Origin: Streptomyces capitiformicae
GTDB taxonomy: Bacteria; Actinomycetota; Actinomycetes; Streptomycetales; Streptomycetaceae
NCBI RefSeq assembly: GCF_002214185.1
Contig: NZ_CP022161.1
Span: 496,001 to 560,000 of the forward strand
DNA length: 64,000 bases
Reading direction: 5' to 3'
In this document: positions 45,465 to 54,422 of the stretch, piece after piece
How the letters are laid out: every line of letters starts with the position of its first letter
Position numbering within the stretch: the first letter of the stretch is position 1
Notes under the pieces: generated by a model
The model's input: the letters and a program-made list of their open reading frames with translations, nothing else
What the model was told of the DNA's origin: nothing
Databases searched by the model: none
Position numbers and translations under genes: made by a program

Positions 45465-46790
45465 ATGTCGGTTCCGCAGCTCAACGACGAGCGACGTGGC
45501 GAGGAGATCCTCGCCGTCTTCGACACCGCCTTCGGCCAGCTCCTGGCCGCCGACCCGGCCGCGTTCCGCGTGAAGTTCCGGAAGATGGCGGCCTCGGCCT
45601 TCGCGTTCTACCGCGGCACGGCGTGCCTCTTCTACCACGATCTCGACGCGGAGAAGGCCTCGGGCCCCTACCTCGACGAACGCACCTCACGCGTGTGGAT
45701 CCACGGCGACCTGCACGCGGAGAACTTCGGCACGTACATGGACTCCACGGGCCGCCTGATCTTCAACGTGAACGACTTCGACGAGGCCTACGTCGCCCCC
45801 TTCACCTGGGACCTGAAGCGCTTCGCCGCCTCCGTGGCGCTCATCGGGTACGCGAAGGCGCTCAGCGACGAGCAGATCACCGAGCTGGTGCAGGTCTACG
45901 CGGACGCGTACCGCGAGCGGATCCACGCCATAGCGGCGGGCGCCAAGCGGGACGAGGTGCCGCCTTTCACGCTGGACACCGCCCAGGGCCCGCTGCTCGA
46001 CGCGCTGCGCGACGCCCGCTCGCTGACCCGCTTCGGGCTGCTCGAATCGATGACCGAGATCCGTGACTTCGAGCGCCGCTTCGCGCCGGGCGGCGGCTCC
46101 ATCGAGCTGGACGCGGCCACGCGCTACAAGGTGCTGGCCGCCTTCGACGGCTATCTGGAGACGCTGCCGGAGTCCTCGCTGACCCGCCCGGACTCCTACC
46201 GGGTCAAGGACGTCGTCGGCCGCCGCGGCATCGGCATCGGCTCGGCGGGGCTGCCGTCGTACAACATCCTCCTCGAGGGCGCCACGGACGCCCTGGAGAA
46301 CGACGTCGTGATCTACATCAAGCAGGCCCAGACCCCGGCCGTCTCCCGGCACATCACGGACCAGCGGATCCGGGACTACTTCCAGCACGAGGGCCACCGC
46401 ACGGTGATCTCCCAGCGCGCCCTCCAGGCGCACGCGGACCCGTGGCTGGGCTGGACCGAGCTGGACGGCGCGGGTCAGCTGGTCGCCGAGGTGTCGCCGT
46501 ACGCGGTGGACCTGGACTGGAGCGACATCGACGACCCGGAGGAGATCGCGGCGGTCGTCGCCGATCTCGGCCGGGCCACGGCCACGATGCACGCGGCGGC
46601 CGACGACCTGACCGGGCAGTCCCTGGTGCCGTTCTCCACCGAGCGGGCCATCGACGCGGCGATCGCCGCCGACGAGGAGGGCTTCGCACCCCTGCTCGTG
46701 GACTTCGCCCACAGCTACGGGGCACGCGCGCGTGCGGACCACCAGATCTTCGTGGACCTGTTCCGCAACGGCCGGATCCCGGGCTTGTAA
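45465..46790 (+). CDS. DUF2252 family protein
   Basis: A 441-residue protein with kinase-like features: 'WIHGDLHAENFGTYMDSTGRLIFNVNDFDEAYVAPFTWDLKRFAAS' resembles the HGDxHxxN and DFD active-site motifs of aminoglycoside phosphotransferase-type kinases. 'YRGTACLFYHDL' and 'VIYIKQAQTPAVSRH' (possible ATP-binding Lys) fit. The substrate is unknown. CAGGAGG is 10 bases before the ATG. Its final codons and stop are part of a 17-base tandem repeat (46774-46841). Confidence 0.87.
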   Translation: MSVPQLNDERRGEEILAVFDTAFGQLLAADPAAFRVKFRKMAASAFAFYRGTACLFYHDLDAEKASGPYLDERTSRVWIHGDLHAENFGTYMDSTGRLIFNVNDFDEAYVAPFTWDLKRFAASVALIGYAKALSDEQITELVQVYADAYRERIHAIAAGAKRDEVPPFTLDTAQGPLLDALRDARSLTRFGLLESMTEIRDFERRFAPGGGSIELDAATRYKVLAAFDGYLETLPESSLTRPDSYRVKDVVGRRGIGIGSAGLPSYNILLEGATDALENDVVIYIKQAQTPAVSRHITDQRIRDYFQHEGHRTVISQRALQAHADPWLGWTELDGAGQLVAEVSPYAVDLDWSDIDDPEEIAAVVADLGRATATMHAAADDLTGQSLVPFSTERAIDAAIAADEEGFAPLLVDFAHSYGARARADHQIFVDLFRNGRIPGL

Positions 46791-46841
46791 GGATCCCCGG
46801 CTTGTAAGGATCCCCGGCTTGTAAGGATCCCCGGCTCACAA
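46774..46841. repeat. Four tandem 17-base units across the DUF2252 stop codon
   Basis: GGATCCCCGGCTTGTAA units at 46774 (one mismatch), 46791, 46808 and 46825 (last part diverged). The first unit encodes the protein's last residues and TAA; the following units therefore repeat the stop codon in other frames. Confidence 0.85.
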
Positions 46842-46913
46842 GGCTTCCCACAGAGGCCCTTTGAGGCCTTTTAGGGATCCCTTACAGGGGTACGTGGGAG
46901 ACTCTCCAACGCC

Positions 46914-47600
46914 ATGGACATATCCGGGACCCCCTTCAGAGCCGTACGCGCGGCGCTGTTCACGGCACTCGTCGTGACGCTCGGCACCGCGTCGCACGTT
47001 CTGCTGTCCCGGTCCCCGCTGCCGCTGACCGCCGTGGCCGCGATCACCGCCGCCGTCTTCGTCGTCGCGTACGCGCTGGCGGGCGGCGAGCGCGGCTTCG
47101 GACGGATCGCCGGCGTGCTGATCCCGCTGGAGCTGGCCGCCGACACGGTGTTCACCACGGGCCAGCACGCCTGTTACGGCGAGGCGGGCGGCCCGGTCAC
47201 CGGTCCGCTGCGCCAGGTCGGCCTCGACATGCTGTGCGGCGGCGGCAGCGTCGGCACCTCGCTGGCGCGGGTCGGCGACTCAGAGCGGGCCGCCACGCTG
47301 CTGGCGGGCGCCGGACCGGCCACCGTCTGGCTGCTGCTCGCCGCGCACATCGGCGTGGGCCTGCTGGCCGCCGCCTGGCTGCGGCGCGGCGAGCGGGCAC
47401 TGGCCCAGCTGCTGGTTGCCGCGGTCGCCGCCGGTTTCCGGCCGCTGCTGATCGCGGTCGCCGCCGTCGTCGTCATGCCGCTCGCTCCGGCGGAGCACCG
47501 GCCTACGCGCACCGCGCACCGTCCGGCCACCGCCCGCACCCTTCTCTTCGCCCACTCCCTGGGACGGCGTGGACCGCCGTGCTCGGTCACCTTCGCGTGA
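46914..47600 (+). CDS. Hypothetical membrane protein
   Basis: A 228-residue membrane protein with about five hydrophobic segments (residues 12-28, 37-56, 64-82, 130-155 and 162-187). Between the third and fourth lies an extracytoplasmic loop containing two cysteines ('TTGQHACYGEAGG', 'LDMLCGGG'). The C-terminus is Arg/Thr/Ala-rich. It is 102 bases upstream of the DsbA-like gene, so the two loop cysteines might be its redox partner; this is inference. No family is recognised. Confidence 0.7.
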   Translation: MDISGTPFRAVRAALFTALVVTLGTASHVLLSRSPLPLTAVAAITAAVFVVAYALAGGERGFGRIAGVLIPLELAADTVFTTGQHACYGEAGGPVTGPLRQVGLDMLCGGGSVGTSLARVGDSERAATLLAGAGPATVWLLLAAHIGVGLLAAAWLRRGERALAQLLVAAVAAGFRPLLIAVAAVVVMPLAPAEHRPTRTAHRPATARTLLFAHSLGRRGPPCSVTFA

Positions 47601-47701
47601 CCACCGGTCACCTCTTCAGGTGACCACCTCCTGAGCACGAACAGTCCCCATTTACACGTATCCGCGCACAACGTGTGCGCGTCCCCAGGGAGTTCACCCA
47701 C

Positions 47702-48502
47702 ATGAGCAAGCGGAACAGCAAGGCGGCGAAGTCGGCGGCCCGTGAGCGGCTGCGCCTGGAGCGCGAGCGTCAGGCCAAGCGCGCGAAGGTCAGGCGCCAG
47801 GCCATCGTGGCGGCTTCGATCGTCGCCGTCCTCGCGACAGCCGGCGGCATCGGTTACGCCGTCGTCCAGACCAACAAGCCCACGAAGTGGGAGGCGGCCG
47901 CCGACGCCACGGTGGTCGCCCCGGCCAACACCTCGGGCAAGAACGGCACCACGGTCCTCATCGGCGACTCCAAGACCGACAACGTGGTCCACCTCTACGA
48001 GGACCCGCGCTGCCCGGGCTGCGCCAACTTGGAGCAGACCGTCGGCGAGACCATCAACAAGGGTATGGAGGACGGCGACTACAAGCTCTCCTTCACGATC
48101 GGCACCTTCCTCGACGGCAACCTCACGGGTGAGGGCTCCAAGAACGCGCTCAGCGCGCTCGGCGCCGCCCTGAACGTCAGCCCCGAGGCGTTCCTCGACT
48201 ACAAGGCCGCGCTGTACTCGGCGAAGTACCACCCGTCGGAGTCGACCGACGAGTTCGCCAAGGACAGCTACCTGATCAAGGTCGCGAACACGGTCGACGC
48301 GCTGAAGAACAACAAGAAGTTCCAGGACGCCGTCGGGAAGGGCACCTACGACGCCTGGGCGATGAAGATGGGCAAGTCCTTCGAAGACGCCGAGGGAGTC
48401 GAGTCGACCCCGACCATCAAGATCAACGACAAGGCGATCACCAACCCGTCCACGGTCGCGGAGTGGGAGACGGCGCTCAAGGACGCGGGCGTCACCAAGT
48501 AG
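47702..48502 (+). CDS. Membrane-anchored DsbA-like thioredoxin-fold protein (paralogue)
   Basis: A 266-residue protein: basic N-terminus of 35 residues, one membrane anchor (about 37-57), then a thioredoxin/DsbA domain with C-P-G-C in 'LYEDPRCPGCANLEQTV'. The cis-Pro lies in 'VESTPTIKINDK'. It resembles the protein at 17850 but lacks its extra cysteine pair. The start ATG at 47702 has AGGGAG upstream and is preferred over 47675. Likely an extracytoplasmic thiol redox protein. Confidence 0.86.
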   Translation: MSKRNSKAAKSAARERLRLERERQAKRAKVRRQAIVAASIVAVLATAGGIGYAVVQTNKPTKWEAAADATVVAPANTSGKNGTTVLIGDSKTDNVVHLYEDPRCPGCANLEQTVGETINKGMEDGDYKLSFTIGTFLDGNLTGEGSKNALSALGAALNVSPEAFLDYKAALYSAKYHPSESTDEFAKDSYLIKVANTVDALKNNKKFQDAVGKGTYDAWAMKMGKSFEDAEGVESTPTIKINDKAITNPSTVAEWETALKDAGVTK

Positions 48503-48513
48503 CCGCCGTGACG

Positions 48514-48569
48514 GCCGTGGCTGTCGTGGCTGTCGTGGCTGTCGTGGCTGTCGATACGGCAGCCACGGC
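48514..48569. terminator. Four tandem GTGGCTGTC units with terminator hairpin
   Basis: GTGGCTGTC is repeated perfectly at 48517, 48526, 48535 and 48544. The sequence CAGCCACGGC at 48560-48569 can pair with any copy, best with the first (GCCGTGGCTG from 48514). It lies between the convergent DsbA-like and lipoprotein genes. Confidence 0.65.
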
Positions 48570-48588
48570 GCGGCGGCCACGGCCCCCG

Positions 48589-49239
48589 CTACGGCGCGAT
48601 GTACGGCTTGACGCGCCCCCGGTAGTCCTCGGGCCGGACCTCGTTGTAGTACTTGTCGGCGTCCTCGTCGTCCGAGGTGAAGATGTAGACGGGGCACTCG
48701 TCGGACTCGACCTTGCCGGTGTGCTCGTACCGCTCCTTGCCGGTACGCGCCTCGACCACCCGCAGCCGGTACGAGGTGTTGTACGTCCGGATCTTCAGCG
48801 GCTTGCCGTCGGCCTCCATGTCGCAGACCTTGCCGGTCGCGGTGGCCTCGGTGCGCTCGACGCAGACGACCAGCTCCGCACGCTCCGGCTTGTCCGAGTA
48901 GTCGAGGAACCAGCCCTTGGGGAAGTCGCCTTCGACGGGCACACTGCTCGTCCAGCCGTCGCCGGTGCTGTTCATGAGCTGCGCCGGGTGGACGGTCTTC
49001 TTGGTGGGGTCGTAGGCCGGCAGCCCCGCGAAGCCGAGCCCGTCCGTGCAGACCCGCTCCAGGTCCTGGGTGGTCAGCGGCACCTCCGGGGCGTCCGCGG
49101 CGGCCCCGGCCGACGCCGAACCGCCGCCGCTCCCACCCCCGGTGGTCCCGGTGGTCCCGGTGGTCCCGGTGAGTGACGAACACCCGCGCAGGGCCATGCC
49201 GAGTACTCCCCCGGCAACCCATATCCGGGCACGCTGCAT
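48589..49239 (-). CDS. Putative lipoprotein
   Basis: A 216-residue secreted protein with a signal sequence and lipobox-like 'MALRGCSS' (C20). The Arg at -2 is unusual. A low-complexity Gly/Thr/Ser linker follows (TGTTGTTGTTGGGSGGG), then a domain of about 170 residues with four cysteines ('RVCTDGLG', 'VVCVERTEATATGKVCDMEAD', 'DECPVYIF'). GGGAGG precedes the ATG. Function unknown; lipidation by Lgt/LspA is expected if the lipobox is recognised. Confidence 0.75.
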   Translation of the reverse strand: MQRARIWVAGGVLGMALRGCSSLTGTTGTTGTTGGGSGGGSASAGAAADAPEVPLTTQDLERVCTDGLGFAGLPAYDPTKKTVHPAQLMNSTGDGWTSSVPVEGDFPKGWFLDYSDKPERAELVVCVERTEATATGKVCDMEADGKPLKIRTYNTSYRLRVVEARTGKERYEHTGKVESDECPVYIFTSDDEDADKYYNEVRPEDYRGRVKPYIAP

Positions 49240-49422
49240 TGACGACCTCCCCGCCGAAAGAAAGAGAAGCAGGCAGGGCATGTCCCCCGGAGCATGCCCT
49301 GTCCCCCCCTGCCCTGCCTGAGAAGAAGCGTGCCGGGCGCCGGGGCCGCGGGTATCGGGGAAGAGCCCCCATGTAGTTGTGCGGCTCCTGTGAAGACGGG
49401 TACTACCCTGTACGCCTCGAAG

Positions 49423-50289
49423 GTGCATTCGACGGATGTCGAGGGAATCCCGGATGGATGTCGGCTCGGAGCCATGCTGCACGTCCTGGACAGCGCCCTG
49501 GCCGGGCAGCGCGCCGGCGCGCTCTGGGGCTACGCCGACACCTCCGTCTGGGGCTGGGCCCAGGGCCTGTGCTCCCTGCTGCGGGAGGAACACGACCGGG
49601 CGCTGGCCGAGTTCACCGAGGCGAACCGGGTCATGCGGGCCCTGCCCAGCACGCGCGGGGTCGGTGGTTTCCTGGGCCCGTACCTGCTCCTGCGGACCGT
49701 GCGGGGCGCGGCCGGCTGGGCCGACGTGGAGGGCCCCGCCGCCGACCGGCTCACCGAGGTCCACTGGGACCGGCCCTTCGTGGGTTGGTCCCGGGCGGTG
49801 CTGCTGGGCCGCGAGGGCCGGGCCGCCGAGGCCGCCAAGACGGCCGAGGAAGCGCTGGTCGGCACCGACACCATCCCCCTGGCAGCACATCTCTGTCTGC
49901 GTCTGGGGGCGCAAGCGGCGCTCGTCGACAGCTGGGGGCGCCCCCTGGAATGGCTGCGCGCCTGCGAACGGTTCTTCCACGACCGGGGCACGACCCGGGT
50001 GTCGGCCGCGTGTCGCGCCCTGCTGCGGGACGCCGGCTCCCCCGTACCCCGGCGGCGCGAGGGCCACGACACCATCCCCGCGGACCTACGTCGGGCAGGG
50101 GTGACCCCTCGCGAGTACGAGGTACTGCGCCTCCTCGGCGCCCGACTCGGCAACCAGGAGATCGCCGAGCACCTCTTCCTCTCCCCCCGCACCGTCGAGA
50201 AGCACCTCGCCAGCCTCCGCAACCGCACCGGACAGGCCGACCGCGCCGCCCTGATCGCCCTGGCCAGGCGCTACGCCGCCGACCGGTGA
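49423..50289 (+). CDS. Short LuxR-type regulator (LAL C-terminal portion only)
   Basis: A 288-residue protein. The C-terminal 65 residues form a LuxR HTH ('GVTPREYEVLRLLGARLGNQEIAEHLFLSPRTVEKHLASLRNRTG'); the rest is helical TPR-like sequence as in the C-terminal third of large ATP-binding LuxR regulators. No Walker ATPase domain exists upstream, so it is either a truncated remnant or a compact regulator. I start at the GTG at 49423, which follows TACCCT; the ATG at 49474 is an alternative. It is divergent from the lipoprotein. Confidence 0.72.
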   Translation: MHSTDVEGIPDGCRLGAMLHVLDSALAGQRAGALWGYADTSVWGWAQGLCSLLREEHDRALAEFTEANRVMRALPSTRGVGGFLGPYLLLRTVRGAAGWADVEGPAADRLTEVHWDRPFVGWSRAVLLGREGRAAEAAKTAEEALVGTDTIPLAAHLCLRLGAQAALVDSWGRPLEWLRACERFFHDRGTTRVSAACRALLRDAGSPVPRRREGHDTIPADLRRAGVTPREYEVLRLLGARLGNQEIAEHLFLSPRTVEKHLASLRNRTGQADRAALIALARRYAADR

Positions 50290-50351
50290 CCCCGGCTGTC
50301 CCTCAAGTGGCCCCGGCTCCGCCCAATTGGGGCGTACATCCCCGTTTTTCC

Positions 50352-50369
50352 GTTCACCGACCGACCAAC
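50352..50369 (+). promoter_or_regulatory. Weak PHO-box candidate upstream of phoD
   Basis: GTTCACC at 50352-50358 is a full match to the Streptomyces PhoP direct-repeat unit; the unit 11 bases later (GACCAAC) matches only partly. It lies about 100 bases upstream of phoD, a gene known to be phosphate-regulated in Streptomyces. Confidence 0.3.
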
Positions 50370-50452
50370 AGGGCACCACAGCCTGAACATTGCGCGGATT
50401 TCACGTCGTACGCCTTACCGAAACTCCTTACCCATCAGTAATCTCATCGGCC

Positions 50453-52108
50453 GTGACCAGTCGCAGATCTCACTCCAGCCCCAACTTCCCCTCGCCCCGC
50501 CGCCGTACGGTAGTCAAGGCGGCCGCGGCCGGAGCCGTCCTCGCGGCACCGCTGGCCTCCGCGATCCCGGCGAGCGCCGCCGAGGTCCCGGCCTTCCTGC
50601 ACGGTGTGGCGTCGGGCGATCCGCTGCCCGACGGCGTTCTGCTGTGGACCCGGGTGACGCCCACCGCCGAAGCGACGCCCGGCTCCGGGCTCGGCCCCGA
50701 CATCGAGGTCGGCTGGACCATCGCCCTGGACAAGGCGTTCACGAGCATCGTCGCCAAGGGCTCGACCACCGCGACCGCCGCCTCCGACCACACCGTCAAG
50801 GCGGACGTGCGCGGCCTCGCCCCCGCCACGGACTACTGGTTCCGCTTCTCCGCCGACGGCACCGACTCGCCCGTCGGCCGTACGCGCACCGCCCCGGCCG
50901 CCGACGCCGCCACGGCCGGCCTGCGCTTCGGCGTGGTCTCCTGCGCCAACTGGGAGGGCGGCCACTTCGCCGCCTACCGCCATCTGGCCGCCCGCGGCGA
51001 CCTGGACGCCTGGCTGCACCTCGGCGACTACATCTACGAGTACGGCACCGGCAAGTACGGCACCCGCGACAAGGTCGTACGCCCCCACGCGCCGACCCAC
51101 GAGATCCTCACCCTCGCCGACTACCGCGTCCGGCACGGCCGTTACAAGACCGACCCGGACCTCCAGGCTCTCCACTCGGCCGCGCCCGCCATCGCCATCT
51201 GGGACGACCACGAGATAGCCAACGACGCCTGGTCGGGCGGCGCCGAGAACCACACCGAGGGCACGGAGGGCACCTGGACGGCCCGCCAGGCGGCCGCCAA
51301 GCAGGCGTACTTCGAGTGGATGCCGGTGCGCCCGGCGATCGCGGGCACCACCTACCGCCGGCTGCGCTTCGGCAAGCTCGCCGACCTCTCACTGCTGGAC
51401 CTGCGCTCCTTCCGCTCCCTGCAGGTGGGGATAGGCGACGGCAAGGTCGACGACCCGGACCGTACGCTGACGGGCCGGGCCCAACTCGACTGGTTGAAGG
51501 CAGGGTTGAAGTCCTCCGACACGACCTGGCGACTGGTCGGCAACCCGGTGATGATCGCCCCCTTCGCCTTCGGCAACCTCACCGCCGACCTTTTCGAACC
51601 GATCGCGGAGCTGCTCGGTCTGCCGAAGGAGGGCCTCGCTCTCAACCCCGACCAGTGGGACGGCTACACCGACGACCGCCGCGAACTCCTCGCCCACCTG
51701 CGGGACAACGCGATCCGCAACACGGTCTTCCTCACCGGCGACATCCACATGGCCTGGGCCAACGACGTGCCGCTCAACGCCGGTACGTACCCCCTGTCGG
51801 CCTCCGCCGCCACGGAGTTCGTCGTCACGTCGGTCACCTCCGACAACCTCGACGACCTCGTCAAGGTCCCCGAAGGCACCGTCTCGGCCGTGGCCTCCCC
51901 GCTGATCCGCGCCGCCAACCGACACGTCCACTGGGTCGACACCGACCGGCACGGCTATGGCGTCCTGGACATCACCGCCGCGCGGGCCCAGATGGACTTC
52001 TACGTCCTGTCCGACCGTACGAAGGCCGACGCGAGGTCGTCCTGGGCCCGCTCGTACCGGACGCGCAGCGGGACGCAGAAGGTGGAACGGACGTACGACC
52101 CCGTGTAG
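50453..52108 (+). CDS. phoD: Alkaline phosphatase D, Tat-secreted
   Basis: A 551-residue secreted phosphodiesterase/alkaline phosphatase of the PhoD family. The N-terminus has a Tat-type signal ([14 protein letters not shown] then hydrophobic to ASA). Catalytic/metal motifs are '[18 protein letters not shown]', '[10 protein letters not shown]', '[12 protein letters not shown]', '[16 protein letters not shown]' and '[13 protein letters not shown]'. The start GTG at 50453 is preferred because it keeps a normal Tat n-region. It should release phosphate from extracellular esters under phosphate limitation. Confidence 0.93.
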   Translation: MTSRRSHSSPNFPSPRRRTVVKAAAAGAVLAAPLASAIPASAAEVPAFLHGVASGDPLPDGVLLWTRVTPTAEATPGSGLGPDIEVGWTIALDKAFTSIVAKGSTTATAASDHTVKADVRGLAPATDYWFRFSADGTDSPVGRTRTAPAADAATAGLRFGVVSCANWEGGHFAAYRHLAARGDLDAWLHLGDYIYEYGTGKYGTRDKVVRPHAPTHEILTLADYRVRHGRYKTDPDLQALHSAAPAIAIWDDHEIANDAWSGGAENHTEGTEGTWTARQAAAKQAYFEWMPVRPAIAGTTYRRLRFGKLADLSLLDLRSFRSLQVGIGDGKVDDPDRTLTGRAQLDWLKAGLKSSDTTWRLVGNPVMIAPFAFGNLTADLFEPIAELLGLPKEGLALNPDQWDGYTDDRRELLAHLRDNAIRNTVFLTGDIHMAWANDVPLNAGTYPLSASAATEFVVTSVTSDNLDDLVKVPEGTVSAVASPLIRAANRHVHWVDTDRHGYGVLDITAARAQMDFYVLSDRTKADARSSWARSYRTRSGTQKVERTYDPV

Positions 52109-52119
52109 GACTCACTGGG

Positions 52120-52689
52120 TCACAGAGTTTCGAGGAAACCGAGAGCCACCCGCCAGGTGGCCTCGGCTGCCTCCTCGTCGTAGTCGGGCAGATCGGGGTC
52201 GGTGTAGAGGTGCCCGGCCCCGGTGTATCTGTAGACCTCGACATCGGCGCCCGCCTTGCGCATCTGGAGGTACCAGGCGCTCAGCCAGTCGTCCGTCTCG
52301 AAGGGGTCGGGCTCGGCCACATGCAGTTGGACGGGCAGGTCGTCCACCGATGCGTTGGCCGCGATGTCCGACGTGCCGTGCAGAAGCAGCAGCCCACGGG
52401 CCTTCTCGTCGCCCAGCGCCAGCGTCTGCGCGGTCGCGGCGCCGAGGGAGAATCCGGCGTAGACGAGCCCCCGCTCCGAGTAGGGAGCAGCCGCCAGGAC
52501 CGCCCGCTTGAGCAACTCGTCCTTGCCCAGCTCCTCGTTGAAGGCCATGCCCTCCTCGACCGTGTCGAACGTCCGCCCCTCGAAGAGGTCCGGCGTCCAC
52601 ACCTCGTGTCCGGCGGCCCGCAACCGGTCCGCCGCCTGGCGTACCGCGGGCCTGAGGCCATACGTCGAGTGGAAGAGCATGATGTTCAT
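52120..52689 (-). CDS. Dienelactone hydrolase family protein (Ser variant)
   Basis: A 189-residue alpha/beta hydrolase. The nucleophile elbow is 'YAGFSLGAATAQ', i.e. Ser in place of the classical dienelactone-hydrolase Cys. The Asp is probably in 'AEPDPFETDDW' and the His in 'TGAGHLYTDPDLPD'. Substrate unknown. The ATG at 52689 (MNIMLFHS) is preferred to the longer frame. It ends 11 bases from the phoD stop. Confidence 0.86.
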   Translation of the reverse strand: MNIMLFHSTYGLRPAVRQAADRLRAAGHEVWTPDLFEGRTFDTVEEGMAFNEELGKDELLKRAVLAAAPYSERGLVYAGFSLGAATAQTLALGDEKARGLLLLHGTSDIAANASVDDLPVQLHVAEPDPFETDDWLSAWYLQMRKAGADVEVYRYTGAGHLYTDPDLPDYDEEAAEATWRVALGFLETL

Positions 52690-52796
52690 GAGGCCATGGT
52701 GCCAGCCGGGTACGACAACGGATGGCGGCGCCCGTACCCCGAGCGCGGCCGAAGTCACATGTTCAGCACCCCGTGGTGCCGGTTACGTTCCAAGGC

Positions 52797-53921
52797 ATGG
52801 AGAATCTACTCCGCCCCGTGATCGTCATCGGTGGCTCGGTCGTCCTGACGGTCCTCATCGGCTGGGCCACCGACCTGCTGCTGCGCAAGGCGGACCAGCG
52901 GCACCCCGAGACACCGCTCTGGGGCCTGCTGCGCCGCGGCCGCATCCCCTACCAGCTGGTGCTGTGCGCGGCTCTGCTCAGAGGCTCGTACGACCATGCG
53001 CAGTTGCTGGAGCAGCACCGGACCGCCGTCGGCCAGGCCCTGACGCTGGTGCTGATCGGGGCGACGGCCTGGCTGGTGGTCAGCGTCACGGCCGCGATAG
53101 TGGAGACGACGTACAGCCGCTACGCCCGCGCGCACCGCGATCCGGCCCGGGTGCGCCGGGTGCGGACGCAGGTCACGTTGATCATGCGGGTGGTGTCCGC
53201 GGTGGTGGGCGTGGTGGCGGTGGCCTCCATGCTCCTCACCTTCCCGGCGATGCGCGCGGCCGGCGCCTCGCTGCTGGCGTCGGCCGGGATCCTGGGCATC
53301 GTCGCCGGTATCGCCGCGCAGTCCACGCTCAGCAACCTCTTCGCGGGGCTCCAGATCGCCTTCGGTGACATGGTCCGCCTCGGTGACGTGGTCGTGGTGG
53401 AGGGCGAGTGGGGCACGGTGGACGAGATCACTCTCACCTTCCTGACGGTCCGCACCTGGGACGAGCGCCGCATCACGATGCCCGTCTCCTACTTCACCTC
53501 GAAGCCCTTCGAGAACTGGTCCCGCGGCGGCGCCCAGATGACCGGCACGGTCTTCCTCCACGTCGACCACGCCGCCCCCCTGCCCGCGATGCGCGAGCAA
53601 CTCCGCGACATCCTGCGCGGCTGCCCCGCCTGGGACGGCCGCCACTACGACCTGACCGTCACCGACTCGACCCCGTCCACCATGGAGGTCCGCGCCCTGG
53701 TCACCGCCAAGGACCCGGACGACCTCTGGACGGTCCGGGTAACAGTCCGCGAAGAACTGATCCACTGGCTGACGGAAAAGCACCCCTACGCCCTCCCCCG
53801 CGTCAACACCGCCGACGCGGTCCTCCCCCCGACCCACCCGAACGCCCACCCGGACGGCGCACCCCCCCGCACAACCCGCAGCCGCGTCCACGAACCCCCG
53901 AGGTCCCCGGGCAGGGCCTGA
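52797..53921 (+). CDS. MscS-family mechanosensitive channel
   Basis: A 374-residue channel with four or five membrane segments. The pore helix 'GASLLASAGILGIVAGIAAQSTLSNLFAGLQIAF' is near residue 180, then the beta domain 'GDMVRLGDVVVVEGEWGTVDEITLTFLTVRTWDERRITMPVSYF'. The C-terminal 40 residues are Pro/Arg-rich and disordered. It probably releases solutes on hypo-osmotic shock. The start ATG follows CCAAGG. Confidence 0.92.
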   Translation: MENLLRPVIVIGGSVVLTVLIGWATDLLLRKADQRHPETPLWGLLRRGRIPYQLVLCAALLRGSYDHAQLLEQHRTAVGQALTLVLIGATAWLVVSVTAAIVETTYSRYARAHRDPARVRRVRTQVTLIMRVVSAVVGVVAVASMLLTFPAMRAAGASLLASAGILGIVAGIAAQSTLSNLFAGLQIAFGDMVRLGDVVVVEGEWGTVDEITLTFLTVRTWDERRITMPVSYFTSKPFENWSRGGAQMTGTVFLHVDHAAPLPAMREQLRDILRGCPAWDGRHYDLTVTDSTPSTMEVRALVTAKDPDDLWTVRVTVREELIHWLTEKHPYALPRVNTADAVLPPTHPNAHPDGAPPRTTRSRVHEPPRSPGRA

Positions 53922-53945
53922 GCAACCACCGACAGTGGGAGACCG

Positions 53946-54422
53946 CTAGAGCACGCGCCGCATCGCCCGATGGGGCATCCCCGCGTCGAGGAACTCGGGC
54001 CCGTACGCCACGTACCCCAACCGCTCGTAGAAGCCCAGCGCATGCGTCTGCGCGCCCAGGTCCACGGCCGTCAGCCCACGCGCACGCGCGGCCTCCTCGA
54101 CGGCCCGTACCAACGCGACACCCACTCCGAGCCCCCGGACCTCTCCCAGCACGGCGAGCCGCCCCAGGACCCCCACCCCGGGCTCCCCGCCGGTCTTGCC
54201 GACGGCGGCCTCCCCGTGCAGCAGCCGCCCGGCCCCGAGCGGTACCCCGTCGTCCCGTACGGCGAGCACATGCACCGCCACGACGTCGTACGCGTCGTAC
54301 TCGAGGTCCTCCGGCACGCCCTGCTCGACGACGAAGACCTCCTTGCGCACCGCGAAACACGCCTCGCGATCGCCGGGGCCATCGGCGACCCGCACCTCGT
54401 ACGACACCGGGACCGGGCTCAC
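53946..54422 (-). CDS. GNAT family N-acetyltransferase
   Basis: A 158-residue acetyltransferase. '[25 protein letters not shown]' is the ElaA/YjcF-like N-terminus; the acetyl-CoA loop is '[26 protein letters not shown]' and '[31 protein letters not shown]' ends the fold. Substrate unknown. It starts at a GTG overlapping the rluD stop by 4 bases, so it is coupled to the pseudouridine synthase. Confidence 0.88.
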   Translation of the reverse strand: MSPVPVSYEVRVADGPGDREACFAVRKEVFVVEQGVPEDLEYDAYDVVAVHVLAVRDDGVPLGAGRLLHGEAAVGKTGGEPGVGVLGRLAVLGEVRGLGVGVALVRAVEEAARARGLTAVDLGAQTHALGFYERLGYVAYGPEFLDAGMPHRAMRRVL

